From Wenxinia marina DSM 24838 (GTDB taxonomy: Bacteria > Pseudomonadota > Alphaproteobacteria > Rhodobacterales > Rhodobacteraceae): DNA of 64,000 nt. The notes under the pieces are model-generated. The model did no database searches, was not told the origin of the DNA, and saw only the letters and a list, made by a program, of their open reading frames with translations. The DNA is taken from NCBI RefSeq assembly GCF_000379485.1, contig NZ_KB902276.1, forward strand, positions 62,001 to 126,000, in the 5' to 3' direction. Positions 49,260-58,276 of the stretch are shown one piece after another (positions within the stretch are counted from its first letter, which is position 1; every line of letters begins with the position of its first letter). Position numbers and translations under genes: made by a program.

Positions 49260-50015
49260 TCAGCCCTCGGCGCGGGCCTCGGCCACCAGCTGCTGCATCG
49301 CGTCGAGGGGCACGTAGCCGCGCAGCATCTCGCCGCCGAGGACGAATGTCGGCGTGCCATTGATGCCGAGCTGGCTGGCGATGGCGTGGTTGCTCTCGAT
49401 CACCGACATCACCTCCTCGCTCTCCATCCGGGCGAGGATCGGCTCGGCCTCGAACCCCAGGCCCTCGGCGAGGCGGGTCAGGGTGTCGGGCGTGGCGTCC
49501 CCCTCCAGCGTGATGAGCGCGTCGTGGGCGATCTTGTAGGCGTCGTCGCCGTGCAGCTGCTGCACCGCGAGGGCGAACTGGGACGAGATCAGGGACTGCT
49601 CGCCGAGGATCGGGAATTCCTTGAGGACGAAGCGAATGTTGCCGTCGGCATTCACCAGCGCCTCGACCTCGTCGAAGGCGCGCCGGCAATAGCCGCAGCG
49701 GTAGTCCATGAACTCGATCAGCGTCACGTCGCCGTCCGGATTGCCGCCGATCCAGCTGGTGGACTCGTCCTCCAGCATCGGCGCCAGCGCGGCGAGGGCC
49801 TCGGCGTCGGCGCTGGCCTGGGCGGCCTGCTCGCGCTGCTCCAGCACGCCGATCGCCTCCATGAGAACCTCGGGGTTCTCCAGCAGGTACGCACGGACCT
49901 CGGCGCGGAACGCCTCGCGCTCGGCGTCGGTCATGTCCTCCAGCCCCTGCGCCGCGGCAGGAAGGGCGACGGACATGGCGAGGGCGGCGGCGGCGAGGCG
50001 GCGGAGGACGGGCAT
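49260..50015 (-). CDS. DsbA-family periplasmic thiol:disulphide oxidoreductase
   Basis: A 251-aa exported thioredoxin-fold protein. A signal peptide (MPVLRRLAAAALAMSVALPAAAQ) is followed by a helical segment of ~55 residues and then the DsbA/Com1-like domain with redox motif CGYC (Cys107, Cys110) in FMDYRCGYCRRAF. The cis-proline loop is in INGTPTFVLGG. The ATG at 50015, with GGAG about eight bases upstream, gives this clean signal; a longer frame to 50117 does not. It should form or isomerise disulphides in envelope proteins. Divergent from the aminotransferase gene. Confidence 0.93.
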   Translation of the reverse strand: MPVLRRLAAAALAMSVALPAAAQGLEDMTDAEREAFRAEVRAYLLENPEVLMEAIGVLEQREQAAQASADAEALAALAPMLEDESTSWIGGNPDGDVTLIEFMDYRCGYCRRAFDEVEALVNADGNIRFVLKEFPILGEQSLISSQFALAVQQLHGDDAYKIAHDALITLEGDATPDTLTRLAEGLGFEAEPILARMESEEVMSVIESNHAIASQLGINGTPTFVLGGEMLRGYVPLDAMQQLVAEARAEG

Positions 50016-50104
50016 GCGGCAGGGCTCCGGAAGAGGGGCGGGGGCGGGCGTTGACGCGGCCCCCCGGCTTGGCATCTGATCCGGGCGAGCATAGAGGGCA
50101 GGGC

Positions 50105-51271
50105 ATGACAGGCACAAGACGGCTCTCCGCCAGGGGGGATGTCGATCCCTTCATCGTGATGGACGTGATGGAGGCCGCCCGCGCCGCCGAGGCGGCGGGG
50201 CGGTCGGTGATCCACATGGAGGTCGGCCAGCCGGGCACCGCCGCGCCGGTGGAGGCGCGGGCGCGGCTGGCGGCGGAGATCGCTGCGGAGCCGCTCGGCT
50301 ATACCGTCGCGCTGGGTTTGCCGGAGCTGCGGGCCCGGATCGCGCGGCACTATGGGGAGTGGTACGGCGTCGACCTCGATCCCGCCCGCGTGGTGGTGAC
50401 GGCGGGCGCGTCGGGCGCGTTCCTCCTCGCCTTCACGGCCCTGTTCGACACCGGGGCGCGGGTCGGGCTGGGGCTGCCCTGCTATCCGTCCTACCGGCAC
50501 ATCCTGTCCTCGCTGGCGCTGACGCCGGTGCCGCTGCGCACGCGGCTGGAGGACCGGCTGCAGCCGGCGCCCGGGGACGTGGCGGGGCTGGACGGGCTGA
50601 TCGTCGCGGGGCCGTCGAACCCCGCGGGGACGATGCTGGACCGGGACCGGATGGCGGCGCTTGCAGGCGCTTGCGCCGAGGCGGGCGCGGCGTTCGTCTC
50701 GGACGAGATCTACCACGGCATCGACTACGGCCAGCGCGCCGTGTCGGCGCTGGAGGTCACGGACGAGGCGTGGGTCATCGGGTCGTTCTCGAAGTACTTC
50801 TCGATGACCGGCTGGCGGGTGGGCTGGATGGTCGTGCCCGAGCACGGGGTCCGGCAGGTGGAGCGGCTGGCCCAGAACATGTTCATCTGTCCCAGCCACG
50901 CCGGCCAGCGCCTCGCGCTGCATGCGATGGAGTGCGGGGACGAGCTGGCGGCGAACGTGGCGGTCTACGCCGAGAACCGCCGGCGGATGCTGGAGGCGCT
51001 GCCGGCGATGGGTCTGGACCGCTTCGCGCCGCCGGACGGGGCGTTCTACGTCTATCTGGACGTGAGCCGCTGGACGGACGATTCGCGCACCTTCGCGGCG
51101 GAGGTGCTGGACGAGGCGGACGTGGCGGTAACGCCGGGCGTCGATTTCGACCCCGGGGAAGGCCATCGCTGGCTGCGCCTCAGCTATGCCCGCTCCACCG
51201 CGGACATCGAGGAGGGGCTGGCGCGGCTCGGCCGCTTCATGGCCGGCCGGACGCCGGTGGAGACGTCGTGA
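50105..51271 (+). CDS. Class I/II PLP aminotransferase
   Basis: A 388-aa fold-type I aminotransferase. The start LSARGDVDPFIVMDVMEAARAAEAAG, MEVGQPGT, AGPSNPAGTML and the PLP lysine Lys230 in SFSKYFSMTGWRVGW are clear, and the Arg for the substrate carboxylate is in RLSYARST. It belongs with aspartate/aromatic-type transaminases; substrate is not settled. AGAGG lies just before the ATG. The stop overlaps the next start by one base, joining it to the amidase gene. Confidence 0.92.
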   Translation: MTGTRRLSARGDVDPFIVMDVMEAARAAEAAGRSVIHMEVGQPGTAAPVEARARLAAEIAAEPLGYTVALGLPELRARIARHYGEWYGVDLDPARVVVTAGASGAFLLAFTALFDTGARVGLGLPCYPSYRHILSSLALTPVPLRTRLEDRLQPAPGDVAGLDGLIVAGPSNPAGTMLDRDRMAALAGACAEAGAAFVSDEIYHGIDYGQRAVSALEVTDEAWVIGSFSKYFSMTGWRVGWMVVPEHGVRQVERLAQNMFICPSHAGQRLALHAMECGDELAANVAVYAENRRRMLEALPAMGLDRFAPPDGAFYVYLDVSRWTDDSRTFAAEVLDEADVAVTPGVDFDPGEGHRWLRLSYARSTADIEEGLARLGRFMAGRTPVETS

Positions 51272-52491
51272 TGCGTATCTGGAGACATGCGAAGGGAGCG
51301 GGGCTGGTCCTTCTCCTCGCCCTCTGCGCGGGAGCGGCGGCGGCGCAGGACTTCTCGGCGCTGGCGCGGTTCGATCCGGCGCGCAGCCAGGTGCGGGACG
51401 CAGGCGAGGGGCTGTCGGTCGAGATCGGCCTGTCGATCCCGGTGCCCTGGCGGGCCTACACGCTGGACGACCCGCCGCGCCTCGTCCTCGATTTCCGCGA
51501 GGTGGACTGGCAGGGCGCCCGGCGCGAGGCGCTGATGAACGCCGACAACGCCACCGGCCTTCGGTTCGGGCCGGTCGCGACCGGCTGGTCGCGGCTGGTC
51601 GTGGACCTCGCCGGGCCGCTCGCCATCGACGAGGCGGGGATGCGGGTGGGACCGTCGGGCCGCGCCGACGTGACGGTCCGGCTCGCGCCCGCAAGTCCCG
51701 AGGCGTTCGCGGCGGCAAGCGGAGTGCCCGACGGGGCGGAGTGGGCGGTGGAGGCCGAAACCCCGCCGCCGCCCCCGCCCAAGGAGGGCCCGCTGGTGGT
51801 CGTCATCGACCCGGGCCACGGCGGCATCGACCCCGGCGCTGCCCGCGAGGGCGCGGTCGAGGCGGAGCTGATGCTGGCGCTGGCGCTGGAGCTGGCGGAG
51901 GCGGTGAACCGGACCGAGGGGATGACCGCGATCCTGACCCGCGACGCCGACGTCTTCGTCCCGCTCGCCCGGCGCATGAGCCTCGCCCGCGCCGCGAACG
52001 CGGACGTGCTGATCTCGCTCCACGCCGACGCGCTGGAGGAAGGGGCGGCACGGGGTGCGTCGATCTACACGCTGAGCGACGAGGCCGAGGACAGCGCTTC
52101 GGAACGGATGGCGGAGAGGCACGACCGCGGCGATCTGCTCGCCGGGCTCGACCTTTCGGGGCAGGACGACACGGTGGCGACGGTGCTGATGGACCTCGCC
52201 CGGCTCGAGACCCGCCCGGCGAGCGAACGGCTCGCCATCGCGCTGGTCTCGGGACTCGAAACGGTGGGCGCACCGCTGAACAGCCGCCCCCGCCGGGTGG
52301 CGCCGCTGGCGGTGCTGGCGGCGGCGGACTTCCCGTCGGTGCTGGTCGAGACGGGCTTCCTGTCCTCCGAGAGCGACCGCGAGCGGCTGTCGACGCCGGA
52401 GGGACGGGCGCCGCTGGTCGAGGCGCTGCTCCTTGGCCTGCAGCGCTTCGCGGCCGGAGAGGAGGCGCGCGCGCCCCTCGTCAGGCAGTGA
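51271..52491 (+). CDS. N-acetylmuramoyl-L-alanine amidase with AMIN domain
   Basis: A 406-aa periplasmic zinc amidase that separates daughter cells by cutting the stem peptide from septal peptidoglycan. A signal peptide (~1-25) is followed by an AMIN domain (~30-150) that targets peptidoglycan. A proline linker PPPPPPKEG leads to Amidase_3 (~175-395), with zinc ligands in VVIDPGHGGIDPGA, the EAELMLALALELAE glutamate and ISLHADAL. The catalytic Glu is in VLVETGFLSSESD. This is the AmiC/AmiA architecture. Its 3' end overlaps the convergent methyltransferase gene by 11 bp. Confidence 0.94.
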   Translation: MRIWRHAKGAGLVLLLALCAGAAAAQDFSALARFDPARSQVRDAGEGLSVEIGLSIPVPWRAYTLDDPPRLVLDFREVDWQGARREALMNADNATGLRFGPVATGWSRLVVDLAGPLAIDEAGMRVGPSGRADVTVRLAPASPEAFAAASGVPDGAEWAVEAETPPPPPPKEGPLVVVIDPGHGGIDPGAAREGAVEAELMLALALELAEAVNRTEGMTAILTRDADVFVPLARRMSLARAANADVLISLHADALEEGAARGASIYTLSDEAEDSASERMAERHDRGDLLAGLDLSGQDDTVATVLMDLARLETRPASERLAIALVSGLETVGAPLNSRPRRVAPLAVLAAADFPSVLVETGFLSSESDRERLSTPEGRAPLVEALLLGLQRFAAGEEARAPLVRQ

Positions 52492-53101
52492 GAGAGAGGC
52501 GCGCGCGGGCCAGCCAGACGGTGTGACCGGCGCAGTCGGGATCCTCGGCCACGTGGGCAAGGACGTCGAAGCCCGCATCGTCCAGACGCTCGCGGTACTC
52601 CTCGGTCGACAGGCTCTCGTGGAAGATCGGGCGCCCGCCGACCTCGCCGATGGCGGTGCCCGCCTCGGTGCCCGAGGTGAACATCAGCGCCGCGCCGGGC
52701 GCCGCGTGGGCGGCGAAGGTCGCGAACATGCCGCGCTGGTCGGCCGCCGAGAGGTGGAAGAAGCTGTCCCAGGCGAGGATCGCGTCGAACTGCCGGCCGA
52801 GGTCGAGGCGGCGCATGTCGCCCTCGATCGCCTCGGCCCGCGGCAGCCTCTCGGCGAACAGATCCAGCAGCTCGGGCGCGGTGTCGACGCCGGTCACCTC
52901 GGCGCCCCGCTCGGCGACGTAGGTGGCGATCGGGCGGCCGCCGCCGCAGCCGAGGTCGAGGGCGCGGATGCGCCCGGTGGTGCGGGGCGCCGCGGCGAGC
53001 CAGCGGTCCAGCCAGCGGCGCTCCACGAGGCGGCGGTCGCGTCCGGCGTCGAAGTCGGCGGCGACTGCGCGGTAGGTCTTGATCACGTCATCTGCTTGCA
53101 T
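52481..53101 (-). CDS. SAM-dependent class I methyltransferase
   Basis: A 206-aa methyltransferase. Motif I is IRALDLGCGGGRPIATY, with the acidic ribose-binding residue in VTGVDTAPELL and later FDAILAWDSFFHLS. The small C-terminal part gives no substrate clue. Its stop lies inside the last codons of the convergent amidase gene, and its start faces mrcA across 163 bp. Annotators usually call this family simply a methyltransferase. Confidence 0.9.
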   Translation of the reverse strand: MQADDVIKTYRAVAADFDAGRDRRLVERRWLDRWLAAAPRTTGRIRALDLGCGGGRPIATYVAERGAEVTGVDTAPELLDLFAERLPRAEAIEGDMRRLDLGRQFDAILAWDSFFHLSAADQRGMFATFAAHAAPGAALMFTSGTEAGTAIGEVGGRPIFHESLSTEEYRERLDDAGFDVLAHVAEDPDCAGHTVWLARARLSLTA

Positions 53102-53199
53102 GGCGCATCAGGTGCGGCGGCGCCGCGCCGGCTGCAAGGCCTCACCTCACCGTGACCGCGGGATGGGCGTTTTCCGGCCGTCCGGGGGCCGGAGTCCTT

Positions 53200-53228
53200 T
53201 TGACCGGGCGGGGCCGCATCCGTATAAG
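53200..53228 (+). promoter_or_regulatory. Probable sigma-70 promoter of mrcA
   Basis: TTGACC (53200-53205) and TATAAG (53223-53228) are separated by exactly 17 bases, 5/6 matches to each consensus box. The start site would be near 53235, about 30 bases before the GTG of mrcA. Confidence 0.75.
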
Positions 53229-53264
53229 CGGGAGACTTCTGACCCAGCGATCGGACTCCTCGCC

Positions 53265-55778
53265 GTGGTGCGTGCCTTCTTCTCCTTTTTCGGCAGCATC
53301 TTCTCGATGCTCACGCTCGGCCTCATCATGGGGGCCTTCACGCTCGGCGCGGTGTTCTACATCTATGGCCGCGACCTGCCGAGCCACGAGGTGCTCGCGA
53401 GCTACGCGCCGCGGCAGATCAGCCGCATCTACGACCGCAACGGCGAGATCATCGACGAGTTCGCGGTCGAGCGGCGCCTGTTCACCCCGGCCGAGGAGAT
53501 TCCCGAGCTGGTGAAGCACGCCTTCGTCGCCGCCGAGGACCAGAACTTCTACACCCACCCCGGCTTCGACGTGCGCGGCATGGCGGCGGCCGTGGCCGAC
53601 GCGGTGCAGAGCCGGGGACGCGACCTGCGGGGCGCCTCGACGATCACCCAGCAGGTGATGAAGAACTTCCTGCTCTCGTCCGACCGGACGGTCGAGCGGA
53701 AGATCAAGGAGCTGATCCTCGCGGTGCGGATCGAGAACGCGCTCGACAAGGAGCGGATCCTCGAGCTGTACCTGAACGAGATCTTCCTCGGTCAGAACTC
53801 CTACGGCGTCACCGCCGCCGCGCTGACCTACTTCAACGCGCCGCTGGGCGAGCTGACGGCCGGGCAGACCGCCTACCTCGCCGCGCTGGCGCAGCGGCCG
53901 GGCAACCTGCACCCGGTCCGCCAGCACGACGACGCGATCGCCCGGCGGAACTACGTCCTCGGCCGGATGCTGGAGGACGGGTACATCGACCAGGAGACCC
54001 ACGACCGCGAGGTCGCGGCGCCCCTGGAGACGGTGCAGGGCGGCGAGATCGACAGCTTCCGCTCGGCGCTGCCGCCGCGGGACTACTTCACCGACGAAAT
54101 CCGGCGCCAGCTGTCGGCCCGCTACACCGAGGAGGAGTTCTTCTCGGGCGGCCTGTCGATCCGCGCGACGGTGGACCCCGACCTGCAGATCGAGGCCGCG
54201 CACGCCCTGCAGCGGGCGCTGGAGGATTTCGACCATTCCCGCAGCACCTGGCGCGGCACCGGCAAGACGATCGACCCGTCCCTGCTGGACGACGAGGAAA
54301 GCTGGCGCGCCGCGCTCGCCGACGTCGAGGTGGCCCGCGACATCACGCTGGACGGGACCTGGTATCCGGCCGTCGTCCTGAACGTCGAGGACAGCCAGCT
54401 GACCCTCGGCGTCGAGGGCCGCGAGGAGCCGTCGGTGACGGTCCCGCGCGAGGACATCGCCTGGATGCGCGGCGACTTCTTCGAGAACTTCGAGGTCGGC
54501 GACGTGGTCCACGTCCGGCGCATGACGACCGGCGAGGACGGCACCGGCGACCTGATCCGCTGGACGCTGCGGCAGGTGCCGCTGATCGAGGGCGCGTTCA
54601 TGGCGATGGACGTGAACACCGGCCGGGTCCTCGCGATGCAGGGCGGCTTCAGCTACCAGCATTCGGTCTACAACCGCGCGACGCAGGCCTACCGGCAGCC
54701 CGGCTCGGCCTTCAAGCCGTTCGTCTATGCCGCGGCGCTCGATTCCGGCTACAGCCCCGCGACGATCGTCGTGGACGCGCCGATCGAGATCGACACGCCC
54801 CAGGGGGTGTGGCGGCCGCAGAACGCGTCCCACCAGTATTACGGCCCCACGCCCCTGCGGACGGGGATCGAGCAGTCGCGGAACCTGATGACGATCCGTC
54901 TCGCGCAGGAGGTGGGCATGGACATCGTCGCCCGCTACGCCGAGGAGTTCGGCGTCTACGACGAGATGAACCACGTCCTCGCCAACGCGCTCGGCAGCCA
55001 GGAGACGACGCTGTACCGCATCGTCGCGGCCTACGCGATGTTCGCCAATGGCGGCGAGCGGGTGGAGCCGACGCTGGTCGACCGGGTGCAGGACCGCTGG
55101 GGCAACACGATCTACCGTCACGACCAGCGGATGTGCACCGACTGCTCGGTGCCGACGCTGCTGCCGGGCGAGGCGCCGAACATCGTCAGCAACCGCGACC
55201 GGATCATGAACGCCGTGACTGCCTACCAGCTCGTGTCGATGATGCAGGGTGTGGTGGAGCGGGGGACCGCCCGCGGCGCGATCAACCTGCCGGTGCCGAT
55301 CGCCGGCAAGACCGGCACCACCAACGATGCCAAGGACGTGTGGTTCGTCGGCTTCTCCAACACCATCGTCGCCGGCTGCTACATCGGCTACGACCAGCCC
55401 GAGCCGATGTACGGGGCCTCCGGCGGCGGCGTCTGCGCGCCGGTGTTCCAGCAGTTCATGCAGAGCGCGATCGACGAGTTCGGCGGCGGCCCGTTCGAGG
55501 TTCCGCCCGAGTGCCAGTTCATCAAGATCGACCGCTTCTCCGGCGCCCGCCTGCCGGACAGCGCGTCGGGCCCGAACGTCGTGGCCGAATGCTTCCGCGC
55601 CGGGGAGGAGCCGGTCTTCGGCATCACCTTCGACGGCGGCTTCTCGGTGGCGGGCGACCTGCCGCTGGTGGACGAGGTCCGCGCCGCCTCGCGCAACGTG
55701 ACCACCTCGACCGGCGGCACCGCGGTCGTCGGGCCGCGGGCGTCGTTCGGGACGCTGTCCTCGGGCGGGCTGTACTGA
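53265..55778 (+). CDS. mrcA: Penicillin-binding protein 1A (bifunctional PG synthase)
   Basis: An 837-aa inner-membrane protein. A short cytoplasmic start and one transmembrane helix (VRAFFSFFGSIFSMLTLGL) precede the GT51 glycosyltransferase domain (~55-235), with Glu91 in FVAAEDQNFYTHPG and STITQQVMKNF. An OB-like insert (~300-450) follows, then the transpeptidase with Ser481 in PGSAFKPF, the SRN motif in EQSRNLMT and KTGTT. It polymerises and crosslinks peptidoglycan. Homologues start MLRF..SFFG; the GTG at 53265 fits this best, and a second GTG follows directly. The C-terminal tail (~790-837) is unconserved. Confidence 0.95.
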   Translation: MVRAFFSFFGSIFSMLTLGLIMGAFTLGAVFYIYGRDLPSHEVLASYAPRQISRIYDRNGEIIDEFAVERRLFTPAEEIPELVKHAFVAAEDQNFYTHPGFDVRGMAAAVADAVQSRGRDLRGASTITQQVMKNFLLSSDRTVERKIKELILAVRIENALDKERILELYLNEIFLGQNSYGVTAAALTYFNAPLGELTAGQTAYLAALAQRPGNLHPVRQHDDAIARRNYVLGRMLEDGYIDQETHDREVAAPLETVQGGEIDSFRSALPPRDYFTDEIRRQLSARYTEEEFFSGGLSIRATVDPDLQIEAAHALQRALEDFDHSRSTWRGTGKTIDPSLLDDEESWRAALADVEVARDITLDGTWYPAVVLNVEDSQLTLGVEGREEPSVTVPREDIAWMRGDFFENFEVGDVVHVRRMTTGEDGTGDLIRWTLRQVPLIEGAFMAMDVNTGRVLAMQGGFSYQHSVYNRATQAYRQPGSAFKPFVYAAALDSGYSPATIVVDAPIEIDTPQGVWRPQNASHQYYGPTPLRTGIEQSRNLMTIRLAQEVGMDIVARYAEEFGVYDEMNHVLANALGSQETTLYRIVAAYAMFANGGERVEPTLVDRVQDRWGNTIYRHDQRMCTDCSVPTLLPGEAPNIVSNRDRIMNAVTAYQLVSMMQGVVERGTARGAINLPVPIAGKTGTTNDAKDVWFVGFSNTIVAGCYIGYDQPEPMYGASGGGVCAPVFQQFMQSAIDEFGGGPFEVPPECQFIKIDRFSGARLPDSASGPNVVAECFRAGEEPVFGITFDGGFSVAGDLPLVDEVRAASRNVTTSTGGTAVVGPRASFGTLSSGGLY

Positions 55779-55792
55779 ACGGAGATGGTGGA

Positions 55793-55811
55793 GGGGGGCT
55801 GTCTGCCCCCC
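55793..55811 (+). terminator. GC hairpin after mrcA
   Basis: A 7-bp stem GGGGGGC/GCCCCCC with loop TGTCT starts 15 bp after the mrcA stop. A second small stem GCGTGC/GCACGC follows, then CCCCCCGAGAGGTATTTGAGG. There is no U-tract. As I recall, a similar hairpin plus CCCCCCGAGGATATTTG tail follows many genes in Rhodobacterales genomes, so a 3'-end function is likely. Confidence 0.55.
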
Positions 55812-55876
55812 GCGTGCTGGCGCACGCCCCCCCGAGAGGTATTTGAGGCAAGATAGGAGCAGCGGGTCGGCGCTTC

Positions 55877-56722
55877 TCAGACCCGCTCCGCGAGCTCCTT
55901 GACGTGGGCGGCGATGTCGCGGGCGTCGATGGCGGCGGATCGGATGAGCAGGTCGAAATGCTCCGACAGGGCGCGGATGCGCGAGCTCTCGCGGAACGCC
56001 AGGTAGAAGCTGCCGATGTAGATGACGCCGATCAGCGGGCCGAAGACGGTGACCGGCGCGCTGAAGATGCGGTGGGCGTCGAACAGGAACAGCCGCAGCG
56101 AGGGGTAGAGCTCGTCCGCCTGCCGGGCGAGCCAGTCCAGCTGGCGGCGCCGGACGTCCGCGTCGAGACCGGCGTAGTAGCCCTCGCCCCGGGCCAGCGC
56201 CTCCAGCTCGTGCAGGGGCAGGGCGATCTCGTAGTCCGAGCCGCCCGAGCGCATCCAGGCGATGCGGTCCTCCATGGCGCCAATCGCCTGATCGGGCGTC
56301 TTGCCGAGGAACGGCGCATATTCCCAGCGCAGTACCTCGCGCGTCTTCAGCATGTCGGGCAGCGTCGCGGGGACGTGGCGGATCTTGTAACCGCTCGCCT
56401 CGCGGTGCCAGGCGAGGAGCTGGTCGTCCGACACCGCGCGGGCGGCGCGGGCCATCTCCATCGAGGCGGCGACGATGTCGCCCGGCCGCTCGGGCCGGTC
56501 GGTGAGGCCGAGCAGCCAGTCGGCGCTGACGCCGAGGGCGGTCGCGCATTCGGCGGCGAGGTTGGCGTTCGGCAGACGGGCCGCGCCCTCGTCCAGCAGC
56601 TGCGAGATGGTGGAGCGGTTGACGCCGCCGGCGCGGGCCAGCGCGCTGCGGGTCAGGCCGGCGGTCTGCATCGCCTGCCGGACCCTGTCGCGGAAGATCG
56701 TCGCCCGGTCGCGCTTGTCCAC
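55877..56722 (-). CDS. XRE-family transcriptional regulator
   Basis: A 281-aa regulator. Residues ~8-70 are a Cro/CI-type helix-turn-helix (LTRSALARAGGVNRSTISQLLDEG, ALGVSADWLLGL). The rest (~80-281) is a helical, non-catalytic domain seen in similar Rhodobacterales regulators: YAPFLGKTPDQAIGAMEDRI, LPLHELEALARGEGYYAG, APVTVFGPLIGVIYIGSFYL. It may sense a metabolite, but the ligand is unknown. The start is a GTG at 56722. It is divergent from the DUF2061 gene by 122 bp. Confidence 0.87.
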   Translation of the reverse strand: MDKRDRATIFRDRVRQAMQTAGLTRSALARAGGVNRSTISQLLDEGAARLPNANLAAECATALGVSADWLLGLTDRPERPGDIVAASMEMARAARAVSDDQLLAWHREASGYKIRHVPATLPDMLKTREVLRWEYAPFLGKTPDQAIGAMEDRIAWMRSGGSDYEIALPLHELEALARGEGYYAGLDADVRRRQLDWLARQADELYPSLRLFLFDAHRIFSAPVTVFGPLIGVIYIGSFYLAFRESSRIRALSEHFDLLIRSAAIDARDIAAHVKELAERV

Positions 56723-56844
56723 TTAAGCCCCCGTGGTTGCGAATTGTGAACACGCGGCGAGTCCGGTTCACCAGATGCAGAATACAGGCCCACACGGCTG
56801 TGAGCTAGTGAGAGGGCGGGGAAGACACGGGGAACAAGAGCAAG

Positions 56845-57075
56845 ATGGACACCACCGCACGCACAATCACCAAGGCCATCTCCTGGCAGGCCTGGGGCCT
56901 CGTCACGATGACGCTGATCGGCTGGCTGATGACGGGTTCGGTGCAGCAGGGCGGCGCGCTGGCGCTGACGCTCGCGCTGGTCGGCCTCGTCAGCTACATC
57001 CTGCATGAGCGGCTGTGGGCGCGGGTGCGCTGGGGCCGCACGAACGGGGCCGGGGGCTTCACCATCCCGTCGTGA
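56845..57075 (+). CDS. DUF2061 small membrane protein
   Basis: A 76-aa protein with two hydrophobic helices (QAWGLVTMTLIGWLMTG and ALALTLALVGLVSYIL) and the DUF2061 pattern ARTITKAISWQAWG...SYILHERLWARVRWG. Function unknown; members are small inner-membrane proteins. It stands alone between the XRE regulator and prfB, with a GGAAC-rich leader but no matching -10 element. Confidence in the gene is good despite its size because the whole domain is present. Confidence 0.87.
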   Translation: MDTTARTITKAISWQAWGLVTMTLIGWLMTGSVQQGGALALTLALVGLVSYILHERLWARVRWGRTNGAGGFTIPS

Positions 57076-57147
57076 GGGGCGGCCGCTTGCCGCCCGGACG
57101 GCTGCGCGATAAGACCGGCGGACCCCGATTACAGGACCGTTCGAGAG

Positions 57148-58272
57148 ATGCGCGCCGAGACGCAATCCACCATCGAGGCGATCGAGAAATCGCTGCAGCT
57201 CGTGGCGAAGCGGATGAACTACGACACCGCGCCGCACCGGCTGGAGGAGTTCAATGCCCGCACCGAGGATCCGACCCTGTGGGACGATCCAGAGGCGGCG
57301 CAGAAGCTGATGCGCGAGCGGCAGATGCTGGCCGATGCGGTGTCGGGCTACGAGCAGATGCGCCGCGATCTGGCCGACAACGTCGAGCTGATCGAGCTGG
57401 GCGAGGCGGAGGAGGACGCGGACGTCGTCGCCGAGGCCGAGGCGGCGCTGCGCAGCCTGCGCGACCGGGCTGCGACGAAGGAGCTGGAGGCGCTGCTCGA
57501 CGGCGAGGCCGACGGCAACGACACCTTTCTCGAGATCAACGCCGGCGCCGGCGGCACCGAGGCCTGCGACTGGGCCGAGATGCTGCAGCGGATGTACGTC
57601 CGCTGGGCGGAGTCCAAGGGCTACGACGTCGAGCTTCTGTCGGAAGAGGCGGGCGGCGAGGCGGGGATCAAGTCGGCCTCCTACAAGATCAGCGGCCCCA
57701 ACGCCTATGGCTGGCTCAAGACCGAGAGCGGGGTGCACCGGCTGGTCCGGATCTCGCCCTTCGGCAAGGGCACGCGCGAGACCTCGTTCGCGTCGATCTG
57801 GGTCTACCCGGTGGTCGACGACAACATCGAGATCGAGGTGCAGGACAAGGACATCCGCCTCGACACCTTCCGCTCGTCCGGGGCGGGCGGGCAGCACGTG
57901 AACAAGACCGACTCGGCGGTGCGGATCACCCACCTGCCGACCGGGATCGTCGTCACCTCGTCGCTGAAGTCGCAGCACCAGAACCGCGAGATCGCGATGA
58001 ACGCGCTGAAGGCGCGGCTGTACCAGATGGAGCTGGACAAGCGGAACGCCGCCACGATGGAGGCGCACGAGAACAAGGGCGACGCCGGCTGGGGCAACCA
58101 GATCCGCTCTTACGTCCTGCAGCCCTACCAGATGGTGAAGGATCTGCGGACCTCGTTCGAGACGTCGGACACGCAAGGCGTGCTCGACGGCGACCTCGAC
58201 GGGCTGATGGCGGCGACGCTCGCCATGCAGGCTGCCGGCAAGAGCCGGGCGGAGGCCTCGGCCGAGGACTGA
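57148..58272 (+). CDS. prfB: Peptide chain release factor 2
   Basis: A 374-aa class I release factor that recognises UGA and UAA. The GGQ loop is RSSGAGGQHVNKTDSAV, and the codon-reading tripeptide SPF lies in VRISPFGKGTRE, which marks RF2 rather than RF1. The frame is continuous from the first codon, so the autoregulatory frameshift of E. coli prfB is absent, as in many alphaproteobacteria. It is 72 bp after the DUF2061 gene and 4 bp before the P-loop protein gene. Confidence 0.96.
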   Translation: MRAETQSTIEAIEKSLQLVAKRMNYDTAPHRLEEFNARTEDPTLWDDPEAAQKLMRERQMLADAVSGYEQMRRDLADNVELIELGEAEEDADVVAEAEAALRSLRDRAATKELEALLDGEADGNDTFLEINAGAGGTEACDWAEMLQRMYVRWAESKGYDVELLSEEAGGEAGIKSASYKISGPNAYGWLKTESGVHRLVRISPFGKGTRETSFASIWVYPVVDDNIEIEVQDKDIRLDTFRSSGAGGQHVNKTDSAVRITHLPTGIVVTSSLKSQHQNREIAMNALKARLYQMELDKRNAATMEAHENKGDAGWGNQIRSYVLQPYQMVKDLRTSFETSDTQGVLDGDLDGLMAATLAMQAAGKSRAEASAED

Positions 58273-58276
58273 TCCC

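Noticed and set aside
50051-50079. Sigma-70 promoter TTGACG-N18-TCTGAT for the aminotransferase
   Set aside because: The -35 is good, but the -10 matches only four of six bases and the spacer is long, so it is too weak to list.
53142-56795. A 1217-codon open frame opposite mrcA
   Set aside because: Antisense shadow of penicillin-binding protein 1A and of part of the XRE gene. No domain, and the composition is that of a complementary frame.
57148-58272. Programmed frameshift in prfB
   Set aside because: The coding frame is continuous from ATG to stop, with no early in-frame UGA and no CUUUGA slip site needed.
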